In this document: positions 12,662 to 25,660 of the stretch, piece by piece
How the letters are laid out: the number at the start of each line of letters is the position of its first letter
Numbering within the stretch: the stretch's first letter is position 1
Source of the DNA: Loxodes magnus
Lineage: Eukaryota; Ciliophora; Karyorelictea; Loxodida; Loxodidae
Direction of reading: 5' to 3'
Assembly (NCBI GenBank): GCA_946699065.1
Contig: CAMPDV010001035.1
Span: 1-64,000 of the forward strand
Length of the DNA stretch: 64,000 nt
Notes under the pieces: model-generated
Seen by the model: only the letters and a program-made list of their open reading frames with translations
Databases searched by the model: none
Told to the model about the DNA's origin: nothing
Position numbers and translations under genes: made by a program

Positions 12662-15244
12662 TAAATATTCCCTTGTAGTTTACCTCTTTTTAACTAAATT
12701 CTTATATATAAATTATGTAGCAAGAGTCTGTTATATGCTAAATCTTAATGATGAATGCTTGCTATACAATAAAGTTATTCATAGAGTTGAATCTTTTCAT
12801 ATGTTTATGATATTTCTTTTACAATTAGCATAAAATAAGCTTCTTTTTATAATTTGAAAATAGATTAAAAATGTAGTAATAATAGTAGGTACTACTGAAT
12901 TGAAATTTGAGTGTTAAGGTTAGTTTGAGTAAGGTTAGTTAGGAAGTAATGATTGAAATAAGGAATAAATATGTATAATAAATAGAGACTAGTAAATGAT
13001 GAACTGTAATGTTGTTATAAGTATAATTAAGAAGCATTATTAATAAGCCATATAGATTTAGTTTTGAAGATAATTTGAATAATTGGTATAGTTGATATAG
13101 CTGGAAGTTATGGAATAATTAGAGAATAATAAAATTGGATAGATTTAAGTATACTAGAATATTAAAGATATGTTGATATAATAATAATAAATTGATTAGC
13201 GCTGTTGATTTAATAACTAGTTATATGGCTTTTATATAATATGATTGTTAGATATAAAAGAGTTAATAATATTATGTAGAGGATCTATATAATTAGTAAA
13301 ATTTTAATAAGTTTTATCTAAAATTAATACTAAGCAAACTATAAGATTATTTAAAATTAATTAATAGCAATAACTTACATTAAAAATACTATTGTATAAA
13401 GAAAATATTTACTAACCTTTTAAGAAAATATCAATATCACAATATTATTAGAGAAAGATAAGAGTCAAAGTCTTAGTCAAATAGATGCAAATTTACTAGT
13501 ATTATTGTGAGAATACTAGAATCTTAAATAGAATGTAATAAAATGGACTTACAATGTTTAGGTTGTAATATCTAGTTGGGTTTATAAATCCACAAAGATA
13601 ATTGCATATTACCTATTATAACTTTTATATCCATCGACTATTTTATTATTTTCGCCCTTAATAATTATTAATTCTTTTCTATTAAGCATGCTTTGTAATA
13701 TCTTGGAAACAAATAAAAGTTTATCTAGATTTGTTTGAAGTAAATTAAGGATGATTCTAAAGAATTTAGCACTTATATTAATAAATCTTAATCTTAGAAA
13801 TTTGAGGAGAAGTTAAGAAGTAATAAAGCTATAATGAAGGATTAATATTAACAAGAAAGAAGTTACTTAAGTTAAAAATTATCTTCTATTAGCATGTTAT
13901 TTAAATTAAATATTACCTTAAACAAAAATCAAAAGATCAAGGGGAAATTGTTAAACAGCTAATATCATTAACAACTATTTTATTATTCATTATCTTTAAT
14001 CAATACAAACCTACTATATTGTAATTGTTTCTAAAATTTCCCTTAAATCAAATAGCTGTAGACTTTAAGATTAATTCATCATTTATTTGTATCTTATAAG
14101 CAGATTAATATTTAATTCTTATCAACAGTTTATAAGCTATACAAGATAGGATATTATTCAATAGATAGATATTCTAATTTATTACCATAAATAAACCTAA
14201 ATATACCTTTATCATAATACACCTATTTATTTATTCTTTAATCTTAATCAATTTTCATTCATTCCAAAAGAATAATACTCTCCTATCTACTCTTCATCTA
14301 ATTCAAATCTTTTTGCTAACATTTATTATTCCCTATTTCTAAAATTTCTTATTTCCATTTAGCTTCTATTTTTATGCATAAAGTAGAATGGAATTTAAGA
14401 CTAATAAACTATAACCATTTTTAGTGAATCATTCTTTCTTTTGCATTATAGTCTATTTATTTTAGTAACTAATTCACATCTTTTTTGCTTATAATGTTCA
14501 AATTATTCGCTTTAGCATCATTGATTTTTTAACAAGCTTGCGGAATTTTTCTGATTTTAGGATTATTTTTTAAACCAAAAACTAAATTAAATAATACTAA
14601 AGATTATTTACTTTTTTATTAGTTTTATGATATAGAATTTATATGCCAACTTAAGAAAGCTTATTCTAGTTAAATCTATAAAGATACTAATATCTATAAA
14701 TCTAATTGATTAACTGCTTAAATAGAGTATAAAAAGGGTATGTTTGTATTAGGAAGATAATAGATAAATTTAAAAGAATGACTGTAGTATTTTAGTAGTT
14801 AGTTATTATTATAGTTATTTCTTTTAAGGTATATTTGATAAGTAGCTTTATAATATCTTAAGTTAATTTATCTTACTAACTAGAAATTATCTTACAAATA
14901 TACCAATTATATCTTTAATATTAGACTGGAATTATTTAAATACCAAGATAAAGCTACTAATATCAAATAAATCTTAGATTTATATGAATAACTTTAATTA
15001 AATCAGTAAGTAAAATAGTTATAGACTTCTATGTTTAGAATCTAATTTAGTACATACATTAATAAGCAATCTTAGTCATAGTTAGAAGTAATTAACTAAA
15101 TATTAACTTTATTTTTATTATCACTTATTAAATCATTAATAGAAATACTTTAAATCTACCAATTAAGTAATATTTAACTAATCAAATAACCAAATGTAAC
15201 CCATCTATTATAACTCAATCAGTCTATAATTTAAAATTATGTAA
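12662..15244. other. AT-rich spacer with one small coding stretch
   Basis: Apart from the minus-strand ORF at 14.2-14.6 kb, listed separately, this 2.6 kb shows only AT-rich intergenic-type sequence. Confidence 0.35.
14235..14580 (-). CDS. Small basic protein fragment, unknown
   Basis: The minus strand reads about 115 codons of natural protein: FEHYKQKRCELVTKINRL, MHKNRSQMEIRNFRNREQQ and LAKRFELDEEQIGEYYSF, ending GMNENWLRLK with TGA as Trp. It is Arg/Lys/Glu-rich and probably helical. The plus strand is markedly C/T-rich just here and nowhere nearby. Start and family are unknown. It may be one exon of a longer gene. Confidence 0.4.
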
Positions 15245-15489
15245 TAATTTAGCTTAAATAATAAGCAAAGATAGAATTATTCATTTATGTTTAATAGCTA
15301 ATCAAGATTTTATTATATGTTTTGATATACTCCTATTAATTTATCCAGGAATTGATTCTAAATGTTAGCAAAAGCCAAAAATTGCTTTCAATGACTCTTT
15401 TGAGAAGTTCTCAAGCAACTTTAAAAATTATTTTTAAGAATTTTGTTAAGACTACTATTTTTTGTAGCTTTATTCAATCAAAATGATAA

Positions 15490-17391
15490 ACTAATTTTGC
15501 ATTTTTAGCCTTGATTTAATTTAAGCTAGGCTGAAATAATCAAATATTTGATAAGATCTATTTGATTAAATACTACGCTTCGTTAATTTCTTGAAAATTT
15601 TTTCTAAAGTATTCCTGAGTTCCCTATAAAAACCGAAGCGCCAGGATAATTGATTTTATTATTTCATAGGATTTATTTTTTACGCTTTTGATTGGATTTA
15701 ATGACTACTAATTTTCTTGAGCTCTTCAAATATTTTATAAAGTTAGCGGCTAATTTTTTTCCACTCCTAGTAATTAGGTCTCTATTTTAGTTGCAGTCAT
15801 TTAAAAATCTCTCAATTTGTCGTTTCTAAATTTTTTGATAAATAGTTTTTTTCTGCAGCCTTTATTAAATTTGTCCTAATTGTCATCATTTATAATGCTA
15901 TAATATTCTTATAGTAAACTGAGCACTTGCTTAGATTTTCTAGCAGGATATGCTAGAAACCATACACTTTCCTCTTAGTGAAATTTTTTGTTATTTATGT
16001 CATTTTTGAGTAAAACTTCAGATATCTTTTAATATATAAGCTCTCAAGCCCTACTAAATTATTTAGAGTAATCAATTGCTTTCTTTTTTTGTACTTTTAT
16101 TTCTATGGAATGTCAATCAAAATTTCTTAGAATTAACTTGCATAAAATTAGCGCACGTTTGAGTTTGAATGTTAAAAGCTCCAATTTAGTTTAATTTAAT
16201 CTTTGGGTGCTTTTTTAAAGCTACTGACTATTCCATATTTTTACAAGTGAAATTTTATTTTTTATACTAAATACATAATCCTGATTTTTCTAAAGCTTAT
16301 TAAAGAAACAACAGAGTTTTCTTCTTCTTATTTATAAAGGGAATATTTACATTCGGCAAATGTTCTAAAGTAATTACAACTTATCAATTCTATCCCTCGC
16401 ACTCAGACTCAAGAATCTGCTTTTCTTAATTCTCTAGAATTTACAAAGAAACTTACAAGTTTCACTTGTGCTTACAATTTTTCCTGTAAAGCTTTAATAT
16501 CTCTATCTTTACTAGGCTTTCTCTACTTTATTAATTAGATCTGTACTTTATAAATTATCTTAAAAATTCCAAAACTACTTGTGAGGAATTAAGAACACTT
16601 GAAGTCTAGCTTGTTAAAAAAAGAATTGCTTTTCTAATCTCTCTTTAAATTTATTTAAATTTTGCTTCTAAGCTATAAATTATCTCTTAGAATTCGTTTT
16701 CAGCTCTTAATTGCTTTTTAGATTTTATAACTGCTATTTTTTCAGCTTTTATAAAACTAAGCCTCCTTAACTTTTAAGATCAAAAAGCTTAGCAAGTTCA
16801 AGAAGCATCTAAATAAATAATACTTACAGTATTCTTTATTTGCTATAAGATATGCATAAACTCTACTTTTTATGAACTTAATGAGATTCAGTTTAATTTA
16901 GTATCAACAGGAAGTTTTAGTGGTTTTCAGAATTTTAATTGCTATGGAAAATCCAGACTCTTCTAAAATGTCTCAAAGTTTGACAAAACCTTTGACTCTT
17001 TCAATGTTTGCTAAGATTAACTCATCTTAAAGTCCTTAACTTAATTCTACTCCTATTAAAATTTTCAGGCCTTATCACCTTTTGCCTTTAAGTATTTTTT
17101 GATCGAAAGATAGTTCCAATCTATTTGCTTTCCTAATCTTTAATACTATAAATAATATACTTTTAAGGAGATGCCTTTTTTTCTTGGAGATCAAAGCTAA
17201 CTTAATCTTTGATCAATTAGAAAAAAATACACTGAAGAAGTCTCTAGATTTCCTAATTCTATTTTAACTTTTGCTCTTTAACTTAAATTAAACTTTCCTA
17301 GTATTTTTTCAGTGTAAAAATATCAGATAGGCTATAGAATAAGAATCTTCTATCAATTTAGTTATTTTAAATAGAAAGATCAATCTTTCAT
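15490..17391 (-). CDS. Unrecognised coiled-coil protein (right-arm ORF B)
   Basis: ATG at 17391 opens MKDWSFYLKQLNWQKIL. The frame holds a long helical centre (KSKKQLRAENEFQEIIYSLE, FKQIQREIRKAIL, ILENQEKQILESECEG) followed by a part with scattered Cys (TCKNMEQ, TQTCANFMQ) and an Asp-rich NDDNQDKFNKG loop. Codon 4 is TGA here and TAA in the left copy, a Trp/Gln difference that shows both codons are read as amino acids. About 600 codons, possibly with a frame change near 15900. It reads more smoothly than the left copy and may be the working one. Confidence 0.5.
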
Positions 17392-18394
17392 CTCTTCTTT
17401 ATTTTCTAATTGGTTGCTAATCTTTATTTTTTGATATAGATTAGTATTTCTATGTTGTAATTTGAATATTATCCATTTTATTTGATTTCAAATTTTAAAA
17501 TTAACTAGAATTAAAAAAGTTATTAAGCTAGATTAAATCTAAAACAAATTTTTAGAGTAGAATTAAAGTTAAGAGATAATTAAAGTTATTTAAATATATC
17601 AATATACTTAAATAAAAAAGATTCTTAAAATTAAAGGAAGATCTTAGCTCTATAGAAATAATAATTACCATTCTAGTTTTAATATTCTAAGTTTTATTTT
17701 TGTGTTGTTATTCTAAATTTATTATTATTTCTTATTTATATTTTAATTCTTTCTTATGAGTCAACCACATAAATAATTAAGGTTTAACTGTAGATTCTAT
17801 TAATCAATCTTATATCCAAATTTAAGACACTGCTTAAATACTTTAGGTAATAAATTTATAATTATTAGTTATATTAGTGATTATATCTATAATTATTTTT
17901 ATTTAATTATTCTAACTGTGTATCAAGCACAGTATTTCATATATTTTATTTTAAAATCTTAAGTATCTTTCTAATATTTTAAGATAACTATCAGCTAATG
18001 TAGTTCATTCAATTATTTTAATGGAATGTGGTTTAATAAGTAAAAATAAATAATATACTATTAAAATAAATAGTAATTATAGTAATATATATCTATTGAT
18101 TAAGATTAACTTAAGAAAGGAATATTTAATGAATTAGTTACTTTTAAATTACTAAGCTTCTTAGTATTAGTTATTAAGCTTTAGTTAAATTACATATATA
18201 AGCTTACTAATGCTATTATTTTTAACTTTAATTTTATTATTAATTTCCTTTATTTAGTTATAATACTTTATTATTTTAGTTATAGACATTTCCTTATAAT
18301 TAAATGTATTTAGTAGTTATGGATTATTTTAGTGTTTCTATCTATTATTTATAAAGTTTATATTTTAAAGATTGCTAAGAATAATAATTAAATA

Positions 18395-19190
18395 TAGTTA
18401 AATTAAAAATTTATATTCTGGCCTTTATCTTTTTAACATTTCTTCAGTTTTTGCAAGATACAAAGGTAAATTTTATAATCCTAATTTAAACTTAAGATAT
18501 CTTAAATAATTTTGTGAAATCATTGCTAAAAATCCCTCTTTCACTTTCTATCAGTACAGACTAACAAAATTTTACTAGAGAAAATTAAAATTGGCTCTCT
18601 AGATTGATTTCATATTAGTTGCCTTTATCTATGTCTTATTTCTTATCTTTTATTACAATAAATATCTCTCTTAATTCTATTTTTCTCTTTCCATTTATAG
18701 AATTGAAAGCTGTAGCTCATTTTTATGGTCTTAAATTATTTTTCTTATCTATTTTTGTCACTTTTGTAATTATTTAAGGAGGCATTTCTTTCTTTTTGTG
18801 AAGATTTTTCTGAATCTCTAAATGAAATTTAATCTGATTATAATATTTTCTTCTTTTTTATTTTATATTTCTTGATTTTGCTTTTAGCGAATATTCTTAG
18901 TGCTTTGTACTTATTCTGCTCAATTAATCTTTTTCTCTTTCAAATAAAAATAGTTTCAATTACTTCAGTAAATCCTTAAAGCCTTAAGATTTTAATTTTG
19001 TAATATCTGCTAATTTCTTTTAGATTTATGCCTTAAACTTTCTTATTTGTAAATTATCATAATCATTCTTATTTAATAAGCTAAGTCGCCAATTCTAATT
19101 TTGGAATAGTTTCTCAGTTATTTTGGAGGTAGATAAGATTTTAATTAAAATTTCTAAGGCATTCAAACTTTGATCGCTCCCTGTTAAGTC
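18395..19190 (-). CDS. Coiled-coil protein (right-arm ORF A)
   Basis: The minus strand reads about 260 codons of Lys/Glu/Gln-rich protein, for example NKYKALRIFAKSKIKKYK, RDSEKSSQKERNASLNN and SYSFQFYKWKEKNRIKRD. It parallels the left-arm ORF A at 3000-3733. It lies on the same strand and just upstream of ORF B, so both may be exons of one gene; about 1 kb of AT-rich sequence separates them in both arms. Confidence 0.42.
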
Positions 19191-19589
19191 TTTTATTTTT
19201 TAATTAAAGTGAAATAAGAAGTTTTCTTTTATTTAATTAAGATGTATATTAAATGAAAGATATATTAATAAATTATTAATAGAAGTACTTTTAGTTTAAT
19301 AACCTATTAATTATTATTTTCCTTATCCTTAAATTATACTAACTCTCTTTATCTAAACTTTAGTCTCATTATTATTATTTTAATAAACCCCTTATTTATA
19401 TTAAGATGATACTAGTATTTGAATCTAATGCTTATGGTTAGAAGATTTAAATTTAAATAATGTTTGAAAGATAATCAAGCAAGCTAATGATCTTATTCTA
19501 AATAATTAAATAAATTAAAAAATTATTAGATAAATCAAATTTAACTTGTAAGCTTAAGACAATATTTCATATCTATATTATGATCTTAA

Positions 19590-20120
19590 ACTTTTCCTTT
19601 TTCCACTTCTACTCCCTTTTAGTTATTTTTAATTTTTGAGTTCTTGATATTCCGGCCTATTTAGATTTCACAATTATAAAATCCTTTAATTTAATTTAAA
19701 ACTTTCAAATTAATTCCTGTTATTTTTAAGGGTCAATTTTCAGCATGATACCATGTAAAGAATCCTAAGAGGAGCTTGAAATTTATGCCTTTAAGTTTCT
19801 TTTCAATTAGGTTATAAAGGCACATATTAAGGGTATTAAAGTGTTCTTATCTTAATCTTCACTTGTTACTTCTAATGTTTATATTATTCTATTAAGAACT
19901 AAATCTCTTTTTTCAATCTTATAAACTAACTGTCACAACTTGCTTTTGAATATAATATCACAAAAAATAGAAGACTTAACTGATTCTATAGCTCTCTTAT
20001 AATAACATTTATTCTCTACAGCTAATAAGATCGTTTAGTAAGTTTTATTAAGAAGATAATTATTTACCATGCTTTTATAAGTTAAGCTTCAGCTTTTCCT
20101 TTTTTTTCTTTTTTAATAAA
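19590..20120 (-). CDS. Small unrecognised protein or exon
   Basis: The minus strand reads KKKEKLKLNLQKHGKQL, ISQVFYFLWYYIQKQVVTV, RLRQEHFNTLNMCLYNLIEK and GINFKLLLGFFTWYHAENWP, with TGA as Trp in FLWYY, QDWKK and NKWRL. It lies outside the inverted repeat but in line with, and upstream of, the right-arm ORFs. It could be an upstream exon of the same gene that the left copy never received. No start codon is evident. Confidence 0.4.
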
Positions 20121-20363
20121 TTTAATTTAAAAATTTAAAAAATGTAAGTGTCTATTTATTAAAATAGAGCTTAGGAAAAGAGTTCATAAGTAACCTTCAT
20201 TACAGTGAAATCTTAATTTATTAAAAATTTAATGGGGTGATTTTAAGCTTTTCAAGTAAGCAGAAAATAGATATTTGAAGACTTTATTTTCCAAAAAGAA
20301 TTTAGCCTGAATATTTACATATACAATTAAACATTCCTATTGAAATATCTTATTAAAGTTAAA

Positions 20364-20960
20364 ATGAAGAATAAAATTTATGAAAGATGGAACAATATAA
20401 AAAGTATAAAAAAGATGAAAGACAATCTATATAGCATGATTCTTCAAATAATAAAAGAGTAAGTATTTATAAATTTAGAAAAATTAGAAGCATAAAGCTA
20501 AAAGAATCTTAATTGCTAAGATAGTAAAAATAATGAATCCATCAATTTAGGAAAGTTTTAATAAAATGATTAAAATTTATAATAAATCAGAGAAAACTGA
20601 ATTGTCAAAATTTTAAGTAAGTAAATAAATATCTATAGGTACTGGAAGATAATAACCTATTTATATAATTTAGTCTTCATTGGCTCACAAATATTAATAT
20701 CTTAAGAGTTATTCTTAGATATTATATTTCTTCAGCTGTTGGGATTTTTTAATGTAAAACTTACAATGTTAAGAAATAGAAGAACTATGAGAATGTACAA
20801 ATTGGAAAGGAAATCACTTAAGAATTAAAGAAACGCATAATTAGCTTTTTGATAAAAAAGGAAAAATTAAATTAAAATTTAGGTTTGAAAAACGCTAAAG
20901 GCTTAAATAAACCAAAGAAACACACTCAAAATTATCATAACTTCTTTAGAAGTCCCAAAT
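20364..20960 (+). CDS. Small unrecognised protein with one hydrophobic segment
   Basis: ATG 20364 opens MKNKIYERWNNIKSIKKMKD. A hydrophobic run (LYNLVFIGSQILISQE then LFLDIIFLQLLGFFNV, about residues 105-135) is followed by a basic tail (RNRRTMRMYKLERKSLKNQR). That layout fits a small membrane-anchored protein. It converges with the minus-strand ORF that ends near 20960. The end is not defined by a clear TGA. Confidence 0.35.
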
Positions 20961-21450
20961 AGATCTAATTCCTGTGCTAATTTATTTTCTGCGAATTTCT
21001 ACAGCAATATAATAAATGCTTATTGTACTCATTTTAAACTTTTATTACTTGATTTTGAAGTTTTTCAGCCTTTTTTTCTAGTTTTCTATTCATAGTCATG
21101 TTAATATTCAGCATTTAAAATTTCTTTCTTCTTTTAGCGCTGGTATCTAGCTGAAAATTACTCAGAATAACTTTTCAATAGATTTATGTATTCTTTTAAT
21201 TTTGTAGCAACTTAATTATCTCTAAATTATTATTTTCATTATTGTTGTCCCTCTCATGTAATCTTTTAATTCTATGCTATTTATCTTTCCTAAAATTTAA
21301 TTATTAATTAGTTTCTTCATATAACTTCTCAGCTTTTGAAGGCAATTTCTTCAGAACTGTCTTCTCAAATTTCAGCTTTAACTTAAATATTTTTACTTTG
21401 CTTGAATTTTCTAGGTATAATTATTTTGGTCTATTTAATGAATTCCTCAT
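20960..21450 (-). CDS. Small coiled-coil protein, unknown
   Basis: ATG at 21450 opens MRNSLNRPKQLYLENSSKV. The frame continues as helical, charged protein: FEKTVLKKLPSKAEKLYEE, RIKRLHERDNNNENNNLEI, MNRKLEKKAEKLQNQVIKV. TGA reads as Trp in IYWKV. About 160 codons are seen. The plus strand is T-rich exactly over this stretch, supporting minus-strand coding. Family not recognised. Confidence 0.42.
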
Positions 21451-22981
21451 TTTATTAGCTTTTAGGATTTAAGATTATCATCTAGTTTTAATCATATTAG
21501 TCATGCTAGCTTATCTTTAATAATTTTAACTAGCTTCAATTTTATTTTCTAACAGCAACATCTAGCATTATTAAGAATTAGCTTTAATTTTATCTACTAA
21601 AATACCTTATAAATAAAGATAATTCTTAGTCTTAAAATCCTAAAGACATGTAACTAAGTAAAGCTAAAGGCTTATAATTAATTAAGATAAATTATAACAT
21701 TTTTGATTAATAAATGTTTAGCTTTATTTTATTCTTATTATATAAGCTAGCTTCTTTATAGTTATTAGAGCTTGTCTTAATTTTAGTTTCAAATAGATTT
21801 ATTAAAATAATTAGAAACTTAATTTTTCTTTAGTTCATTAAGACATTTTATTATAATTGCTAAATTTAGTGAGTATCTGAATAGTAGAAATTAGATAATA
21901 CATCTAATATAATTTAAATAAAGTTAACTAGTTAAAATAAGTTTTTCTTTTATCTTATGCTTTACTTTTTATTAAATATAATATATATAATCTTAATTAT
22001 TATTACCTTAATTATAGAAATTATTATATTTTATTATATTAGATATATGATTCTACTATTATTAAAAGCTTATTTTATTAGAATAATAACCTTCTTTTGC
22101 TTATTTATTTAATTTTTATGATTAAGAAATTTTAGTGAAAATAATATATTAAATAGTAATCATTTTCCTTATTTAACTAATAAAAAGCTTTTTTAGTTTA
22201 AATCTATTTTTTGAGCTTAATAAAAGACTGTCTTCTTCAGATTTTTCTTTTTTAGGGAAGAATTTGTTATGAAACTAATAATTTAATTTAATTATGTAGA
22301 ATCTCTTCAATTAGCATTACAATTAGTATCTTAATTATATTTTTCAGTTAGAAACTTAAAATACTCTCAGTAAAATAGAAAATAAAAGCTTTTAGACTTA
22401 ATTATTAGATTTATTTTAAGCAGTGTCAAAAATAAGTAAATTTCTGTTTATTTTATAAGTTTATTTGGATATCAAATAGGATGCTATCAGCAAAACCTAT
22501 TAAAATTAATAAATTTAATGCTTACCATGTATAAATTAGCTGTTTTTCAATTTGATACTTTGTTACTTATCTATTTATTAGCTTTTTAATTGTGATTCAT
22601 TAGATTCTTTTTCTTTTTTCTATATTTAAGAATTAAATCTATTTAATATACTTAATTTAAAGCTAGCTGATTTTAATTAGTTTTAGGTTTATAGAGTTAG
22701 AGTATAAAATGATTTAATTATTAATTATTTAGACAATTAGCTTTTACAGTTATAGAAGATAAAGCTAATATTAATTGATTTTATTTAATGTTTTATATAA
22801 TTTAAGGTATTTAAGAGAATTTACTCTTTAAAATAATAAAATGTTTACTGGAATTTGCAATTCCAATTGCTATCTTTTCAGTTAAATTCTGAGAAACTAT
22901 CAAGGTTTTCAGTAATAAAGCCAGACAAATGAATTCTTAAAGTCACATGTTCTTTTAATCTGATTTGGTTCACCTTTTTTT
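21451..22981. other. AT-rich spacer upstream of the NACHT gene
   Basis: No gene or repeat recognised. The stretch from about 22800 on should include the NACHT gene's promoter. Confidence 0.35.
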
Positions 22982-25660
22982 ATGAAGACGATTAATAGCA
23001 ATCAAAAGACACTAGAAAAGGATGAACGCTAAACTTCAAGTAATTAAATGAATGAATATGAATACAAGAATCATAAAGAGAGTTAAACTTTCCTAGATTC
23101 ATAAGATGAACAAGTTTTTGGTAATAAGGAACAAAATATTTATCAAGAAGGATTGTAGCTTTTAAAAGAAGGTTTGAATGAATAAAAGATGGATAAAGTT
23201 CTACAAGGAATTCAAACAATTCAAAAGAATAAGTTTTCCAACATCAATGATCCATTAGTTCTTATAAATCAATTCATTGAAATTATTTCCCATAAGTATG
23301 CTGAAGAATGGTCTTTGCTTTTGAAAGAGTAGCTTGTACGAAATCTTCCTGAGTTATTGGCTATGTTGCTTTAGAAGAACGAGTAAAACTCCTTTATAAA
23401 TAAAAAAACAAAAGAAGAGCTCATTTTAAAAATAAATGATAGCTTAAAGTTAGTTAATAAAAATAAAAATAGGATTGGAGGTCCAGAACTAGATTATTAC
23501 TTAAGATTTAGTTTGATGATTCTGGAGAATATTCCAGATAGCAAAGAAACCGAATATTTTGGAATTCTATGTAAGATTTTAAAAGTTGCTTAATGAATAA
23601 TTGCCTTGACGTTTGGAGTTGGAGTTATAGGGTCAGAAGCGATCTCTATTATAAAGGAGTTTTTCTTATGAGGAAAAGGTTGGGTAAATTAGAAGCTCAA
23701 CTATAAAAAGATTATTAGATTACGAATCTTAGATGCTCTTGCATGTGATTTATTTAGACAATACTCAAAATAAAATTTTTACCAATTTTGAGATGTTGTT
23801 CTTAAAGAAAAATAGACTTAAGATTTAGAGCGTGCTTTCTTTTGAAGCACATGATAATAAACTTTTAAGCAAATAAAGAATTGATAGAAGACTCATGTAA
23901 GCTTTTAGAAAAACTATGTGACGACAAGGATTGGTAGATAAGGTACTATGCAATGAAGACATTTTTGGAATTTACTTTAGAAAAGAACCAAATAGCTTGC
24001 ACTTATAAGGAAAGAATATTTAAGTTAAAAAAGAGAACTTAAGCAAGAATGTAAAAGAACGTTAGATAATTCTAGAATTATTAATGGATCCAGAGCATTT
24101 TGTTTTATTTACTTAAACAATAGAAGAGAATTGGTTGGCACTTAAGGGCATTAGCAGTAGTATATATTAAAATATGATAAGGACTTTAAAAGAAGAGGTT
24201 TCGGAGAAGCAAGAATATTACGTAAGCTTACTTTGCGCTCCTAATCCTAATTCATAAGCTGAGGATGATCTTGACCTTGAAATTTTGAAATTTTTAGAAA
24301 ACGATACTAAGACAGGATTTTTACTTCTGGGAGATTCCGGTTCTGGAAAGTCCTTGTTCCTGAAGATTTTAGCCTTAAAATATCTAGACTAGAAACATGA
24401 ATACTTATCTATATATGTATATCTCCCAACTATAAAAGCATTCGAAGACAAATTAATAGAATCTGCTTTAGATAATTATTAAATAGAAAGAAATGAGACA
24501 TTGAAATTTAGAAAGATTCTGTTCTTATTTGACGCGTATGATGAGTTGGGAGAATGCAAGGCTATTATCAGTAGTAATAAATTAAAGCAAAAGTATCCTC
24601 AGGCAAAATATATAATAACATGTAGGGTAAATTATGCATTAAAAGAAAAAATTACCAACATTATTTTTCACCATACAGTAGCGAAAGAGTCTAATTATAA
24701 GAGTTATAGGAACTGTATATAAAGCCATTCGATATCGTTTAGATAGAAAAATATATAGAAAAAGTCCTAGTTAAGAAGAACCAGTAATAATAAAGTGCAA
24801 GTCAAGTGGAAGCATCTTAAATATAAGAGATGATGGCATTAATATAGAGAATACCTGGTCTGAAAGAAATTATCAGTAATCCCTTTCTGCTATATATTTG
24901 TTTGAGTGAGGAAGAGATATTAGATTATTTAAAAAGTGGTTAAGTAGTTTAAAAGTCTAGAATATATGAGATTTTCATAGTTTAGTGAAACAAAAGAACC
25001 TAAGAAAAATTGTAAAATCAGGGTTTAAAAAGTAAGGTGCTCAACTAGTAAATAAAGTTGTTTGAAAGTATCTAAGTGAATGCGGCATGGGAGATGTTAC
25101 AGGGTTCGGTGGAGATATCAAGCTTTGATGAAGTGAATCAAAAGTGGATAGAGTAGTTTACGGACGATTAAAACCATATAGAATGTCTGATATAGACAAA
25201 GGAATAGAATAATAAAAAGAGGTTTGAGTTTATTCATGCATCGATAAGAGATTAATATGTGGCAAAGAATATTATAGATTTAGTTTCATCCGCTAAGGCA
25301 TAAGCAATAGAGGCTCACAATATAAATAAATTTTTGATAGTGGACAATCTGGAGATACTATAGTTTGTGAGAGAGATTTATAATTCAAATTCTGCAAATA
25401 ATAATTCAAGTGTGTAATAAAATCTATTTGAGATAGTAAGAATGTCCAGTACTAATGTTTCTTTATAAATAGCGGCAACTAATAGTATAACGATATTGAA
25501 TTGGATGAATTACTAATTTACATCTTTGGATCTATCGGGTATATGTGTGTCCGAAATTAAAAATTCTAGCCAGATGAGCTTGGAGTGGCTGATTAAATAG
25601 TGATAAACCACCAAGCAGAGGTTAGGAAACTGAGAAAGGATAATGAGAAGCGAATGGTAA
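22982..25660 (+). CDS. STAND-class NACHT NTPase, C-terminus incomplete
   Basis: ATG 22982 opens MKTINSNQKTLEKDER. The N-terminal ~350 residues are helical and HEAT-like (LIEDSCKLLEKLCDDKDWQI near 23900). The NACHT core has a P-loop GDSGSGKS (24329-24352), Walker B LFLFDAYDELGE (about 24515-24550) and the sensor TCR (about 24617). A winged-helix-type part follows: IPGLKEIISNPFLLYICL (about 24850), IYEIFIVQWNKR with TGA as Trp at 24986, and FIHASIRDQYVAKNI (about 25240). Such proteins act as ATP-driven molecular switches; in ciliates they often carry WD40 or similar sensor repeats after this point. Here the frame fades out after SLDLSGICVSE near 25560. The reading frame changes near 23835, 24015 and 24690, always in the same direction (one base short). 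Introns, assembly indels or decay could each explain this. Confidence 0.75.

Larger units (their letters stand above)
15245..19398 (-). repeat. Right arm of the ~4.1-kb inverted repeat
   Basis: This is the inverted partner of 2788-6895. Matching continues weakly inward past 15345 and stops cleanly near 19398, where flanking sequences differ. Coding frames point toward the centre, so the two copies are convergent, about 8.3 kb apart. Confidence 0.7.

Noticed and set aside
2788-19398. Large DNA transposon with terminal inverted repeats
   Set aside because: The inverted arms are 4 kb and contain whole genes. No transposase, integrase, polymerase or target duplication was recognised in or between them.
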